From Bacteroidales bacterium (GTDB lineage Bacteria; Bacteroidota; Bacteroidia; Bacteroidales; F082): 61,681 bases of DNA. Made by a program: the position numbers and the translations under genes. A model generated the notes under the pieces. That model was not told the DNA's origin and did no database searches. It was given only the letters and a program-made list of their open reading frames with translations. This document shows, in pieces, positions 45,513-53,669 of the stretch (positions are counted from its first letter, which is position 1; every line of letters starts with the position of its first letter). Where the stretch lies: contig JAKIVD010000023.1 of assembly GCA_021647205.1 (NCBI GenBank), positions 1 through 61,681 of the forward strand. Direction: 5' to 3'.

Positions 45513-46910
45513 CTACTTCTCCGGAAGTCTTATGTTCAACGAGCCGATCAAACTTTCGATAGTAAACTTTTCAAGCCCGTAAAGATCAGTGCCCATGTTC
45601 CGGTACGAAATGTTGGTTGACAAAGCCCAGATGGCCGATTCGATATTTCTGGTGGCGCGCAGCGACTTCATAAATTTTCTGACCATGGTTTTTCTGTCGT
45701 ATAATTCGTACCAGTTTTTTTTCATGGTTTCGCGCAGTTCTGCCCCTTCCATTTTTGCCGGCTTAAAAGTAACGTCTTCCACACTGTAGTACTGCCAGTC
45801 GAAGGGATAGTTGGTACGGGTCAGCCGGCCTTGTTTTTCAAACTCCTGATAAGTTCTGGTACCGGGCATGGGGGTAAGGATCCCCGACTGGTAACAGTCG
45901 ATGCTGCTGTTGATGATGAAGTCTTTGCGGTTTTCCAGGTCTTCTTTGGTGTCCGAATCCAGGCCAAAAATGAAAGAGCCCAGCACGCCGATACCGGCAT
46001 CGTGGATTTTCTTGAAAGCAGCTTCGTATTTGTCCACACCCACCTTCAGGTTCAGTTTTTTGTTGGTGCTTTCCAGGCCTTCGGTTTTCTCCGATTCAAT
46101 CCCCATAAAAATCAGGCGGCAGCCGCTTTCGGAAGCCAGCCGGAGGATTTCGGGGTCGTCGGCAAAGTTAAGGGATGCCTGCGACCACCAGTTTTTTTTG
46201 ATTCCCCTGTCGATGATGCCCTGGAAAATAGCCTTGGCATGTGCACGCGATTGCTTGCTGTAACCGATGATGTTGTCGTCGATAAAAAAGAATTTGTCCT
46301 GGGGGATGGTTTCCAATTCGTCAAGTACTTCTTCCACAGGCCGCATGCGGTATTTACTGCCGTTGAAAGCCGTAACGGTACAAAAGTCGCAATTGAAGGG
46401 GCAGCCGCGCGTAGTAAGGAGGGATCCCACAAAATAATCCTTGTTAAAAAGCTCATGCTTTGCTTTGGGGATTTGGTCCAACGGAAGCTGGGTGCCGTAG
46501 TAAAACTGTTGCATACCACCGTTTTCAAAATCACGAAGTACCTCTTTCCACACACTTTCGGCCTCGCCAACAACAACAGAATCGCTATGCTGAATAGCCT
46601 CTTTGGGCAGCATGGAAGCGTGAATCCCACCAATAATGACCGGGATTTTTTTTTCGCGGTAAACGGCAGCAATTTCGTAGGCCCGGTAAATGGAAGAGGT
46701 GTAACCCGTCAGGCCTACGAGGTCGGCTTCACGAAAAGAAAAGTCCTCAAAATTCTCGTCCATGATTTCGATTTCCCAGTCATCGGGCGTAAGGGCTGCC
46801 AAAATGCCGTAAACCAAGGGCGGGTATTTGGTTCCGGCCGAACGTAAAAAGCCCCTCCTGAATTCCGAAACCGGATTGATGAAAAGTAGTTTTTTTCGTC
46901 GGGAAGGCAT
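45513..46910 (-). CDS. B12-binding radical SAM protein, paralogue 2
   Basis: This has 465 residues with the same layout as paralogue 1. The B12-binding domain carries IIGGIHASMLPKEAI and VVVGEAESVW. The cluster motif CPFNCDFCTV follows, then the barrel strands with FFIDDNIIGYSKQS, MGIESEKTEGLESTNKK and GSFIFGLDSDTKEDL. The conserved C-terminal tail ends in IWALSTNISYRNMG. By eye it is the closest relative of paralogue 1 (for example TRTNYPFDWQYY is shared exactly), which suggests a recent tandem duplication. It starts three bases after the stop of paralogue 3 and is in one operon with paralogues 3 and 4. Confidence 0.88.
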   Translation of the reverse strand: MPSRRKKLLFINPVSEFRRGFLRSAGTKYPPLVYGILAALTPDDWEIEIMDENFEDFSFREADLVGLTGYTSSIYRAYEIAAVYREKKIPVIIGGIHASMLPKEAIQHSDSVVVGEAESVWKEVLRDFENGGMQQFYYGTQLPLDQIPKAKHELFNKDYFVGSLLTTRGCPFNCDFCTVTAFNGSKYRMRPVEEVLDELETIPQDKFFFIDDNIIGYSKQSRAHAKAIFQGIIDRGIKKNWWSQASLNFADDPEILRLASESGCRLIFMGIESEKTEGLESTNKKLNLKVGVDKYEAAFKKIHDAGIGVLGSFIFGLDSDTKEDLENRKDFIINSSIDCYQSGILTPMPGTRTYQEFEKQGRLTRTNYPFDWQYYSVEDVTFKPAKMEGAELRETMKKNWYELYDRKTMVRKFMKSLRATRNIESAIWALSTNISYRNMGTDLYGLEKFTIESLIGSLNIRLPEK

Positions 46911-46913
46911 GGG

Positions 46914-48332
46914 CTAAGGTTGTTGGTCAAGCGCTTTGGCCGGCATTCCAAAAATAGTTGAGCCTGCTTCCGGTAAAGCAGACAAAATCATATTCGTATC
47001 AAAAAACTGTCCCCTGCCTTCAAAAATGGTATTGCCGTAATTGGCGTTGGTGGTGAGTGTCCAGAAAGCTGTCCGTGCGTCACGGGTTTCTTTCAGGGTC
47101 ATCTTAAACTTGTTCAGGATATTTTTTCTGCTGTAAATCCGTGACCAGGCTTTGTACAATTCTTCGGTCAGTTCATCGTGGGTCATGGTTTTAGGAACGA
47201 TAACATTTTCAAAAAAGCGCATGCGTTGCCAGTCTTTCGGGAAGTTGTTGTGGTGAATCCTGTTTTCTTTCAGGAATTTAAAATAAGTTCCCGTTCCGGG
47301 GAAGGGTGTCAGGACGGTAGTTTGAAAGGCATCGACCTTGGAATTGATAATGAAATCGGCGCGGTTGGCCAGGTCTTGCTTCGTGTCTGTGTCGAGGCCG
47401 AAAATAAAAGTGCCCAGCACCGCGATGCCGTACTTGTGGATTTTTTCAAAGATGCCGTTGTAATTCTGCACGCCCACCTTTTGGTTGAGGTGCTTGTTGG
47501 TTTCCATCAGCGATTCTATCTTCTCGGATTCAACGCCGATGAGTACCATCTTGCAACCGGTTTCCTGTGCCAGTTGCAGCAATTCTTCGTCGTCGCCGAA
47601 ATTAATGGAAGCCTGGCTGAACCATTCGCGTTTGATGCCCCGTTTTATCATCCCCCGCAACAAATTCTTGGTGTGTTCCAGCGATTTTTTGCTGTAACCG
47701 ATAATGTTGTCGTCCACAAAAAACAGGTATTTGTTGGTAGTTTGTTCAATTTCGTCCAGTACAGCTTCCAGCGGACGTTGCCTGTAAGCTGTCCCGTTGA
47801 AGGCGTGTACGGTGCAAAAGTCGCAGCGCCAGGGGCAACCCCGTGTGGTTTGCACAGTGGCAAATTTGTAGTTGGGGTGAAACAGGTCGTGACGGGCGGG
47901 TGGGATTTTGTCGGCACTCAACCGCGGCCCTTCGTACAGTCTTTTTAAAGAGCCGCTTTCAAAATCTTTCAACACTTGTGGCCATACACTTTCGGCTTCG
48001 CCTTTGACCACCACATCAAAATAGCCCAGTGCTTCTTCCGACATCATCGAGGCATGAATACCGCCAAAAACGGTGGTGATGCCATGCTTTTTGTAGACTT
48101 CTGCAATCTGGTAAGCGCGGTAGGCGTTTCCGGTAAAGGCTGTCAGCCCGACCAGGTCGGCTTCTTTAAATTCAAAATCATCAAAATTTTCATCAAAAAT
48201 CTCCACTTCCCAGTCATCTGGTGTCAGCGAAGCCATTATCCCAAGTCCGAGTGGCGGGAAGTTCGAAAACTCGTAATTGAGCAATCCACTCATCAGGTAG
48301 TTTCTTGGGTTGATCAAGAGTAATTTCTTCAT
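46914..48332 (-). CDS. B12-binding radical SAM protein, paralogue 3
   Basis: This has 472 residues. The B12-binding domain has VFGGIHASMMSEEAL and VVKGEAESVWPQ. The cluster motif is TTRGCPWRCDFCTVHAFNG. The barrel contains LFFVDDNIIGYSKKS, IGVESEKIESLMETNKH and GTFIFGLDTDTKQDL. The C-terminal tail (TRDARTAFWTLTTNANYGN) keeps the family pattern but is more divergent than in paralogues 1 and 2. Its ATG overlaps the stop of paralogue 4 by four bases, showing translational coupling. That all four are kept intact suggests successive or parallel steps rather than redundancy. Confidence 0.88.
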   Translation of the reverse strand: MKKLLLINPRNYLMSGLLNYEFSNFPPLGLGIMASLTPDDWEVEIFDENFDDFEFKEADLVGLTAFTGNAYRAYQIAEVYKKHGITTVFGGIHASMMSEEALGYFDVVVKGEAESVWPQVLKDFESGSLKRLYEGPRLSADKIPPARHDLFHPNYKFATVQTTRGCPWRCDFCTVHAFNGTAYRQRPLEAVLDEIEQTTNKYLFFVDDNIIGYSKKSLEHTKNLLRGMIKRGIKREWFSQASINFGDDEELLQLAQETGCKMVLIGVESEKIESLMETNKHLNQKVGVQNYNGIFEKIHKYGIAVLGTFIFGLDTDTKQDLANRADFIINSKVDAFQTTVLTPFPGTGTYFKFLKENRIHHNNFPKDWQRMRFFENVIVPKTMTHDELTEELYKAWSRIYSRKNILNKFKMTLKETRDARTAFWTLTTNANYGNTIFEGRGQFFDTNMILSALPEAGSTIFGMPAKALDQQP

Positions 48333-49732
48333 ATTGGTTTCTGGTGTTTATAATCGGGGGCAATGCCTCCAAAAATGGTTTCAAGCTTGATGTGCTTCGA
48401 CGGTTCCGATTCGTAAGCCATGTTGTTGTAATGCGCGTTGGCCGAAAAGGCCCACAGGGCCGCCTTCGCATTTTTTGTTGATTTCAGGGTCTTGCGCATC
48501 ATTTGCATCAGGCGCCTGGGGTTGTACATTCTTTCAACGGCATGGTTTTGTTCGTTCAACAATTCTTCAGCTTTCAATTTTTTTGGTTTGATGACAATTT
48601 CCCCGCCCCAGTATTTTTCCCAGTCTTTGGGATAATTTGTCGCGGTGAGCCGCCCTTCTTTTTTAAATTGTTCGTAGGTGTTTGTGCCCGGGAAAGGCGT
48701 GAGGACTGACACTTGCACCGCATCGATATTTGAGTTGAGGATGTAATCAACCCGGTTTCTCAGGTCCTGCATGGTGTCGGTATCCAGTGCAAAGATAAAA
48801 GTTCCCAGCACACTGATGCCATGTTGTTGGATGACAGAAAATATCTGCTGGTAATTGTCCACACCGGCTTTCAGGTTGGTGCGTTTGTTCATGCTTTGCA
48901 GGGCATCCGTTTTTTCCGATTCCACACCGACGAGCACGAGCCGGCAACCGGCTTCGGAAGCTAAATCCAACAATTCTTCGTCTTCACCAAAATTGATGGA
49001 AGCCTGGCAGAACCAGTCTTTTTTAATCCCGCGGTCAATCATCCCCCGAAAAATGGCTTTGGCGTGTTCGCGGGCCTTTTTACTATATCCCACAATGTTG
49101 TCGTCCACAAAGAAAAAGCGTTCGGCCTGCATGGTTTCCAGTTCGTCGAGTACTTTTTCGACCGGCCGTGTCCGGTAAGCCCGTCCGTTGAAATAATGCA
49201 CCGAACAAAACTCACACTGCATGGGGCAGCCGCGGGTGGTCTGTATGGAATCGATCATGTAATCCTTATGGAACAAATCGTGGCGGGCGGCGGGAAAATC
49301 TTCCATGGGCATCAGGGTGCCGGTGTAGCGTTTTTTGAGCCTGCCCTTATCAAAATCGCTGATAATCTCAGGCCAGGTGCTTTCGGCTTCTCCCGTGGCC
49401 ACCACGTCCACATATTTTCCGGCCTCTTCGGGCACCATGGAAGCGTGGATACCACCCAGCACCACGGGGATTTTCCGGGAGGTGTATTCGGCGGCAATTT
49501 CGTAGGCGCGGGGGATGGTGGAAGTAAAGGAAGTGATGCCCACCAGGTCGGCTTCCTCGAAGGCAAAATCCTCGAAGTTCTCGTCAATCAGCCTGATCTC
49601 CCAGTCGGCGGGTGTCAGTGCAGCCACAATGCCCAGCCCCAGGGGCGGGTATTTTGACTCCCTGTCCACCAGAAACCCGACCCGGTGCCGGGAACGTGGA
49701 TTAATCAAAACTAATTTCTTTGATGCTTTCAC
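48329..49732 (-). CDS. B12-binding radical SAM protein, paralogue 4
   Basis: This is the first gene of the three-gene radical SAM operon, 467 residues from a GTG at 49732. The resulting start VKASKKLVLINPRS aligns with the starts of the other three. The open frame runs on to 49801, but that part lies over a promoter and palindrome. The cluster motif is TTRGCPMQCEFCSVHYFNG. Other segments are VLGGIHASMVPEEAG, FFVDDNIVGYSKKA, VGVESEKTDALQSMNKR and GTFIFALDTDTMQDL. The C-terminal tail ends ALWAFSANAHYNN. It diverges from the carrier-protein gene at 49954 across about 220 bases. Confidence 0.88.
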   Translation of the reverse strand: MKASKKLVLINPRSRHRVGFLVDRESKYPPLGLGIVAALTPADWEIRLIDENFEDFAFEEADLVGITSFTSTIPRAYEIAAEYTSRKIPVVLGGIHASMVPEEAGKYVDVVATGEAESTWPEIISDFDKGRLKKRYTGTLMPMEDFPAARHDLFHKDYMIDSIQTTRGCPMQCEFCSVHYFNGRAYRTRPVEKVLDELETMQAERFFFVDDNIVGYSKKAREHAKAIFRGMIDRGIKKDWFCQASINFGEDEELLDLASEAGCRLVLVGVESEKTDALQSMNKRTNLKAGVDNYQQIFSVIQQHGISVLGTFIFALDTDTMQDLRNRVDYILNSNIDAVQVSVLTPFPGTNTYEQFKKEGRLTATNYPKDWEKYWGGEIVIKPKKLKAEELLNEQNHAVERMYNPRRLMQMMRKTLKSTKNAKAALWAFSANAHYNNMAYESEPSKHIKLETIFGGIAPDYKHQKPI

Positions 49733-49752
49733 CCTGAAAAGATTGTCGCGGG

Positions 49753-49760
49753 CAAAAGTA
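49753..49760 (-). promoter_or_regulatory. -7 promoter element TACTTTTG for the radical SAM operon
   Basis: On the minus strand this reads TACTTTTG, 20 bases before the GTG at 49732. Its -33 region would fall at about 49780-49787, inside the palindrome at 49779-49815. Confidence 0.55.
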
Positions 49761-49778
49761 AGAAAATGTGGGATTTGC

Positions 49779-49815
49779 CTTGACCCGACGGGTTTTTTCA
49801 ACCCGGCGGGTCAAG
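49779..49815. repeat. Large GACCCG palindrome in the divergent promoter region
   Basis: Arms of 16 bases (CTTGACCCGACGGGTT / AACCCGGCGGGTCAAG) pair with one mismatch around a five-base loop TTTTC. It belongs with the other GGGTC palindromes of the window but lies between divergent promoters. There it overlaps the probable -33 region of the radical SAM operon. It may be a plain repeat copy, a hairpin, or a binding site. Confidence 0.75.
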
Positions 49816-49920
49816 GATTGGTTTTCAACCTGGCGGAAATAAACCTACCCATCAGGTGTGGACTGCCCGTGGAATAAATTCGACGTTCGGGGCTTACTGC
49901 CTTCGTAACGAAAAATGAAT

Positions 49921-49928
49921 TAATTTTG
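49921..49928 (+). promoter_or_regulatory. -7 promoter element TAATTTTG before the carrier protein gene
   Basis: This matches TAnnTTTG, 25 bases before the ATG at 49954. It probably drives the carrier, glycosyltransferase and acyltransferase genes. Confidence 0.6.
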
Positions 49929-49953
49929 TGCCCTCAAAAAAAGAAGTTAGCAA

Positions 49954-50205
49954 ATGACAGTTCAAGAATTTATAGATAAAATTGTAGAAGAGTTTCCAGA
50001 CCTGAAAAAGGAAAATATTACCCCCGACATGAACTTCAGGGACCACGTCGAATGGGACTCTATCAATGCACTGGTTCTTATCGCCATGGTAAATGTTGAA
50101 TACGATGTGACCATTACAGCTGAGGAACTGGTGAATGCCGAAACCGTAAACGATGTTTATCTTGTTGTCGAAAAAAAGGTAAAAGAAAAAGAAAAGGCTG
50201 CATAA
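49954..50205 (+). CDS. Acyl carrier protein
   Basis: This small acidic carrier protein has 83 residues and holds acyl groups on a phosphopantetheine arm. The attachment serine is Ser36 in HVEWDSINALVLIAM, and the helical layout is that of an ACP. The tail is lysine-rich (KKVKEKEKAA). It differs from housekeeping AcpP, where the motif is usually DSLD, so it is probably a dedicated carrier. It is first in a plus-strand set with the glycosyltransferase (26 bases later) and the GNAT enzyme. It is divergent from the radical SAM operon. Confidence 0.93.
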   Translation: MTVQEFIDKIVEEFPDLKKENITPDMNFRDHVEWDSINALVLIAMVNVEYDVTITAEELVNAETVNDVYLVVEKKVKEKEKAA

Positions 50206-50230
50206 GCCTTTTCAGCCAATACCCGTTAAA

Positions 50231-51148
50231 GTGTACGATTATTCTGTTGTTGTCCCGGTTTTTAACAGCGAATACACGCTGGTGAAGCTTTTTGAAAGCC
50301 TGACGGAAGTATTTGCCGGGCTTTCAAAAAGTGTGCAGTTCGTTTTTGTTGACGATGGCAGCGGCGACAACAGTTGGGAGGTGCTCAAAGGCATCAAGCA
50401 AACCAACAGCAAGGATGTGGTGATTGTGCGGCTGAACAAAAACTATGGCCAGGGAAATGCCAGTTTTTGCGGTTTTAAATACGCCAAAGGCGGACGGGTG
50501 ATTACCATCGACGACGACCTGCAACAACCTCCGGAAGAGATTCCGAAAATGATCGATTTGTTTGAACAGGAAAAACTGGAACTGGTTTACGGGGTGTACA
50601 AACACAAAAAGCATTCGGTAACGCGAAACCTTGGCAGTAAGGTGGTCAGGAAATCGGCCAGGAAATTCTTTGACAAACCGGAAATGGCCTCCTCTTTCAG
50701 GTTAATCAGCAGCAAAATAACACAAAAGGTGCTGCCACATAAATCCAATTTTATTTTTGTTGACGAATTGTTGTGGTGGTACACCGATAAAATCAGTTTT
50801 GCCTTCGTGGAACACCGTAAACGCGAAGGCAGTAAATCGGGTTACACTTACGGGAAACTGTGGAAATTGTTGGCCAACCTGCTGATTCACTATACAAATT
50901 TCCCGCTGCGCCTGATGGTTTACGGTGGTTTGTTTTTTTCCATCCTGTTTTTATTTGTTACGGTTTACTACCTGATGGCCAAGGCATTTTACGATGTGCC
51001 CCTGGGTTACACCTCCATCATTGTGGGTATTATGCTTTCGACCTCCATGATTTTGTTTAGCCTGGGGGTGATTGGCGAATACGTCAGCAGGCTCTATACT
51101 TTTCAGAACAAGAAACCGCCATTTATTGTTGAAGAGCTGGAAGAATGA
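50231..51148 (+). CDS. ArnC/DPM1-like polyprenyl-phosphate glycosyltransferase
   Basis: This GT2-family enzyme has 305 residues and a GTG start. The GT-A catalytic domain (about 1-225) has the opening SVVVPVFNSEYTL, FVDDGSGDNSW, NKNYGQGNASFCG and the metal-binding TIDDDLQQPPEEI. Two C-terminal transmembrane helices (about 233-255 and 267-290) match the ArnC/GtrB/DPM1 layout. Such enzymes move a sugar from a nucleotide donor to undecaprenyl phosphate at the inner face of the inner membrane. The neighbouring aminotransferase suggests a 4-amino-4,6-dideoxy sugar as cargo, which is inference. Its end overlaps the GNAT start by four bases. Confidence 0.9.
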   Translation: MYDYSVVVPVFNSEYTLVKLFESLTEVFAGLSKSVQFVFVDDGSGDNSWEVLKGIKQTNSKDVVIVRLNKNYGQGNASFCGFKYAKGGRVITIDDDLQQPPEEIPKMIDLFEQEKLELVYGVYKHKKHSVTRNLGSKVVRKSARKFFDKPEMASSFRLISSKITQKVLPHKSNFIFVDELLWWYTDKISFAFVEHRKREGSKSGYTYGKLWKLLANLLIHYTNFPLRLMVYGGLFFSILFLFVTVYYLMAKAFYDVPLGYTSIIVGIMLSTSMILFSLGVIGEYVSRLYTFQNKKPPFIVEELEE

Positions 51149-51828
51149 AAGTAGAAACCAATGGCATTCTGATTGAGCGTTTGCAGGAAAAAGATATCGA
51201 AATGGTGCGGCAGTGGCGCAATTCGGAATTTGTGCGCCGGCACATGAATTACCGGGAGCACATTACACCCGAAATGCAACAACAGTGGTTTCGTTCCATT
51301 GATAATTTCAATAACTTTTATTTTATACTCCGTTTTAAAGGTCTGAAAGCGGGCCTTGGCGACATTAAGAACGTTGACTGGGAAGCGGGTACAGGGGAAG
51401 CCGGCGTGTTCATTGCCGAAAAACAATATACTTCCTCTTTCCTGCCCGTTGTTGGCGCGCTGACACTGAGCGAACTGGTTTTTAAAATCTTCAAACTCGA
51501 AAGGATTTATTCCCAAATCAGGTCCGACAACAAACGGGCACTGCGCTTTAACAGCCTGTTTGGTTACAAAAGGGAAGAAGGGCAGGAGGGCAAAGAAAGC
51601 CAGTTGCATTACCTTACGTCTGAATCGTTTTTTAAGGCCACCAGGAAGTTCTTCCTCTTGTTGAAACCTTTGGGGTTTAGCACGGGCAACCTGGTAATTA
51701 CCATCGAGCCCCATGATTACAAAACGGATTTTGGCGCTAAAATGGAAAAACTGATCCGTGACTCCGACATGCAATTCAAAGTAGTAAAAGAAGGTGGCTC
51801 TGTTATTTTTAAAGAAGCCCAGGGTTAA
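51145..51828 (+). CDS. GNAT-family N-acyltransferase with C-terminal extension
   Basis: This has 227 residues. The GNAT domain (about 5-150) has WRNSEFVRRHMNYREHITPE and QQWFRS, typical of nucleotide-sugar acetyltransferases such as PseH or WecD, then EAGVFIAEKQY and IRSDNKRALRFNSLFGY. An unrecognised extension of about 75 residues (155-227, SFFKATRKFFLLLKPLGF and later) follows. The ATG overlaps the glycosyltransferase stop. With the WecE-like aminotransferase next, it may acylate the 4-amino group of a dTDP sugar. The donor could be acetyl-CoA or, given the carrier protein two genes upstream, an acyl-ACP. Neither is proved by sequence. Confidence 0.82.
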   Translation: MKVETNGILIERLQEKDIEMVRQWRNSEFVRRHMNYREHITPEMQQQWFRSIDNFNNFYFILRFKGLKAGLGDIKNVDWEAGTGEAGVFIAEKQYTSSFLPVVGALTLSELVFKIFKLERIYSQIRSDNKRALRFNSLFGYKREEGQEGKESQLHYLTSESFFKATRKFFLLLKPLGFSTGNLVITIEPHDYKTDFGAKMEKLIRDSDMQFKVVKEGGSVIFKEAQG

Positions 51829-51880
51829 GCCCGCTCCCCGGAATTGGTATCCCCCCCTTCCCCGCATCCAACAGAATCCT

Positions 51881-51888
51881 TACCTTTG
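51881..51888 (+). promoter_or_regulatory. -7 promoter element TACCTTTG before the wecE-like gene
   Basis: This matches TAnnTTTG, 23 bases before the ATG at 51912. It suggests the aminotransferase has its own promoter besides any read-through. Confidence 0.6.
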
Positions 51889-51911
51889 CCCTCTGTTTTT
51901 ATTGCTGATTC

Positions 51912-53042
51912 ATGAAGATTCCATTCAACAAACCCTACTTTGCCGGGAAGGAAATACAAAATATTGTAAATGCTGCCTACTGGGGCCATATTTCGGGCAA
52001 TGGTGTTTTTACCCAACAATGCCACGATTTCTTCGAGGAAAGATATGGATTTCAAAAATGCTTCCTTACTACTTCGTGTACCGATGCCTTTGAGATGGCC
52101 GTGATGCTGATGGATTTGCAAGCCGGCGATGAGGTGATCCTGCCTTCGTTTACTTTTGTTTCCACAGCCAACCCTTTTCTGCTGAAAGGTGCGAAGATTG
52201 TATTTGCCGACAGCATGGAGAACCATCCCAATATCGACCTGGGAAAAGTGGAAGCACTTATTAACGAAAAGACGAAAGTGCTGGTGGTAATGCATTATGG
52301 AGGTATGGCAGTTGATATGGACAAGGCCGTGGAACTGGCAGAAAAACACAAGCTGATTTTACTGGAGGACACGGCCCATGCCATCGACTCATTTTACAAG
52401 GGGAAACCCCTTGGCAGTTTTGGCGATTTTGCAGCTTTCTCCTTTCACGAAACCAAAAACGTAAGCGCCGGCGAAGGGGGAATGCTGGCCATCAATAATA
52501 ATAAATACATCGAAAGGGCCGAAATTATCTGGGAAAAGGGTACCAATCGCGCTGCGTTTTCGAGGGGTGAAATAAAAAAATACGAATGGGTTGATGTGGG
52601 GGCTTCTTTCCTGCCTTCAGATATTATTGCCGGTGTGCTGTTTGCCCAGCTTGAAAATATTGATGACATCCAGCGCAAGCGCATCGCCATTTGGGAAAGG
52701 TATTACCAGGGACTCAAGCACCTCGAAGAAAAAGGCCTGGTGAAGTTGCCCCGGCTCCCGGAATATGCTACCAACAACGGCCATTTGTTTTATTTACAGG
52801 CCGACAACCGGAAACAGCGGGACGAAATGCTCAATTTCCTGAACAACAACCGTGTGCATGCAGTGTTCCATTACCTGCCACTGCACAGCAGCCCTTTTTA
52901 TACGCCACAACACGACGGCCGCGCACTCACAAATGCAGACCGCTTTGCTGAAACGATCCTCCGTCTGCCATTCTTTTATGAACTACCCCTTGATATTATC
53001 GATATGATTTGTGAGAAAGTAGCCGAATTCTATCATTCATAA
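51912..53042 (+). CDS. wecE: dTDP-4-amino-4,6-dideoxygalactose transaminase (WecE/RffA-like)
   Basis: This PLP enzyme of the DegT/DnrJ/EryC1 family has 376 residues. It closely follows E. coli WecE along its length: IPFNKPYF at the start, TTSCTDAFEMAVMLMDLQ, GDEVILPSFTFVSTANPFLL, SFHETKNVSAGEGG with the PLP lysine at 182, EKGTNR, and MAVFHYIPLH-like AVFHYLPLHSSP. WecE aminates dTDP-4-keto-6-deoxyglucose to dTDP-Fuc4N. rmlA and rmlB, which make the precursor, are not in the window. Its last 10 bases overlap the nadD stop on the other strand. Confidence 0.9.
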   Translation: MKIPFNKPYFAGKEIQNIVNAAYWGHISGNGVFTQQCHDFFEERYGFQKCFLTTSCTDAFEMAVMLMDLQAGDEVILPSFTFVSTANPFLLKGAKIVFADSMENHPNIDLGKVEALINEKTKVLVVMHYGGMAVDMDKAVELAEKHKLILLEDTAHAIDSFYKGKPLGSFGDFAAFSFHETKNVSAGEGGMLAINNNKYIERAEIIWEKGTNRAAFSRGEIKKYEWVDVGASFLPSDIIAGVLFAQLENIDDIQRKRIAIWERYYQGLKHLEEKGLVKLPRLPEYATNNGHLFYLQADNRKQRDEMLNFLNNNRVHAVFHYLPLHSSPFYTPQHDGRALTNADRFAETILRLPFFYELPLDIIDMICEKVAEFYHS

Positions 53043-53641
53043 AAGTGCATCTCCAGAATGTAGCGGTAAACTTTGCCGGGCATCCAAAACTGCATGTTCT
53101 TTTTTTGTTGAATTCCCTTCCGGATAAAACTTGACGAGATTTCCATCAGTGGCGCATTGAACATTTTTATTTTGGGATGGCCTTTGTATTTACCAGGATG
53201 GTATCCCGGGCGCGGGTATACGTAAAGCGCGTACTGCTTCAGGATTTCGTTGTGGTTTTTCCATTTGTGAAACGACGGCAGGATGTCGGTACCGCAAATC
53301 AATATAAATTCCCTGCCGGGATATTTTTCGTCGAGCCAGGTGAGGGTGTGGATGGTGAAAGAAGGTTTGGGCATTTTAAACTCAATGTCCGAAACCTTAA
53401 GTTTGGGTTGCGCCTCCACAGCGAGGCGCACGAGGGCCAGGCGGTGGTAATCGGCCAGCAGGCTCTTCTTTTCTTTTAAAGGGTTTTGGGGCGAAACCAC
53501 AAACCATACTTCATCCAAATCGCTAAACTCTGCCATATAATTGGCCAGAATCAGGTGGCCGTTGTGAATGGGGTTGAAGGAACCAAACAGAAGCCCTGTT
53601 TTTTTTATTTTGTCAGCTTTTATTGAAACCGGGTTTGACAT
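53033..53641 (-). CDS. nadD: Nicotinate-nucleotide adenylyltransferase
   Basis: This enzyme transfers AMP from ATP to nicotinate mononucleotide in NAD synthesis. It has 202 residues. The nucleotidyltransferase motif GSFNPIHNGHL (20-30) and the C-terminal ISSSFIRKG are intact, as are WFVVSPQNPLK and ICGTDILPSFHKW. It is the last gene of the yicC-gmk-MDR-nadD minus-strand set, 28 bases after the MDR gene. Its stop overlaps the convergent wecE-like gene by 10 bases. Confidence 0.96.
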   Translation of the reverse strand: MSNPVSIKADKIKKTGLLFGSFNPIHNGHLILANYMAEFSDLDEVWFVVSPQNPLKEKKSLLADYHRLALVRLAVEAQPKLKVSDIEFKMPKPSFTIHTLTWLDEKYPGREFILICGTDILPSFHKWKNHNEILKQYALYVYPRPGYHPGKYKGHPKIKMFNAPLMEISSSFIRKGIQQKKNMQFWMPGKVYRYILEMHFYE

Positions 53642-53669
53642 TTTAATTTAACTTCAGGTTTGTTCAGTT

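Noticed and set aside
45831-46847. Plus-strand open frame of 338 codons antisense to radical SAM paralogue 2
   Set aside because: It mirrors a confident gene. Similar long antisense frames occur opposite paralogues 1, 3 and 4 and arise from the codon pattern of the real genes.
49733-49953. Cobalamin riboswitch upstream of the B12-dependent radical SAM operon
   Set aside because: I looked for a B12-box-like motif and the long folded leader. The promoter lies only about 20 bases from the start codon, leaving no room.
53033-53042. Overlap of the wecE-like and nadD stop ends as a sign of assembly error
   Set aside because: Both proteins end at normal family lengths. A 10-base convergent overlap is ordinary.
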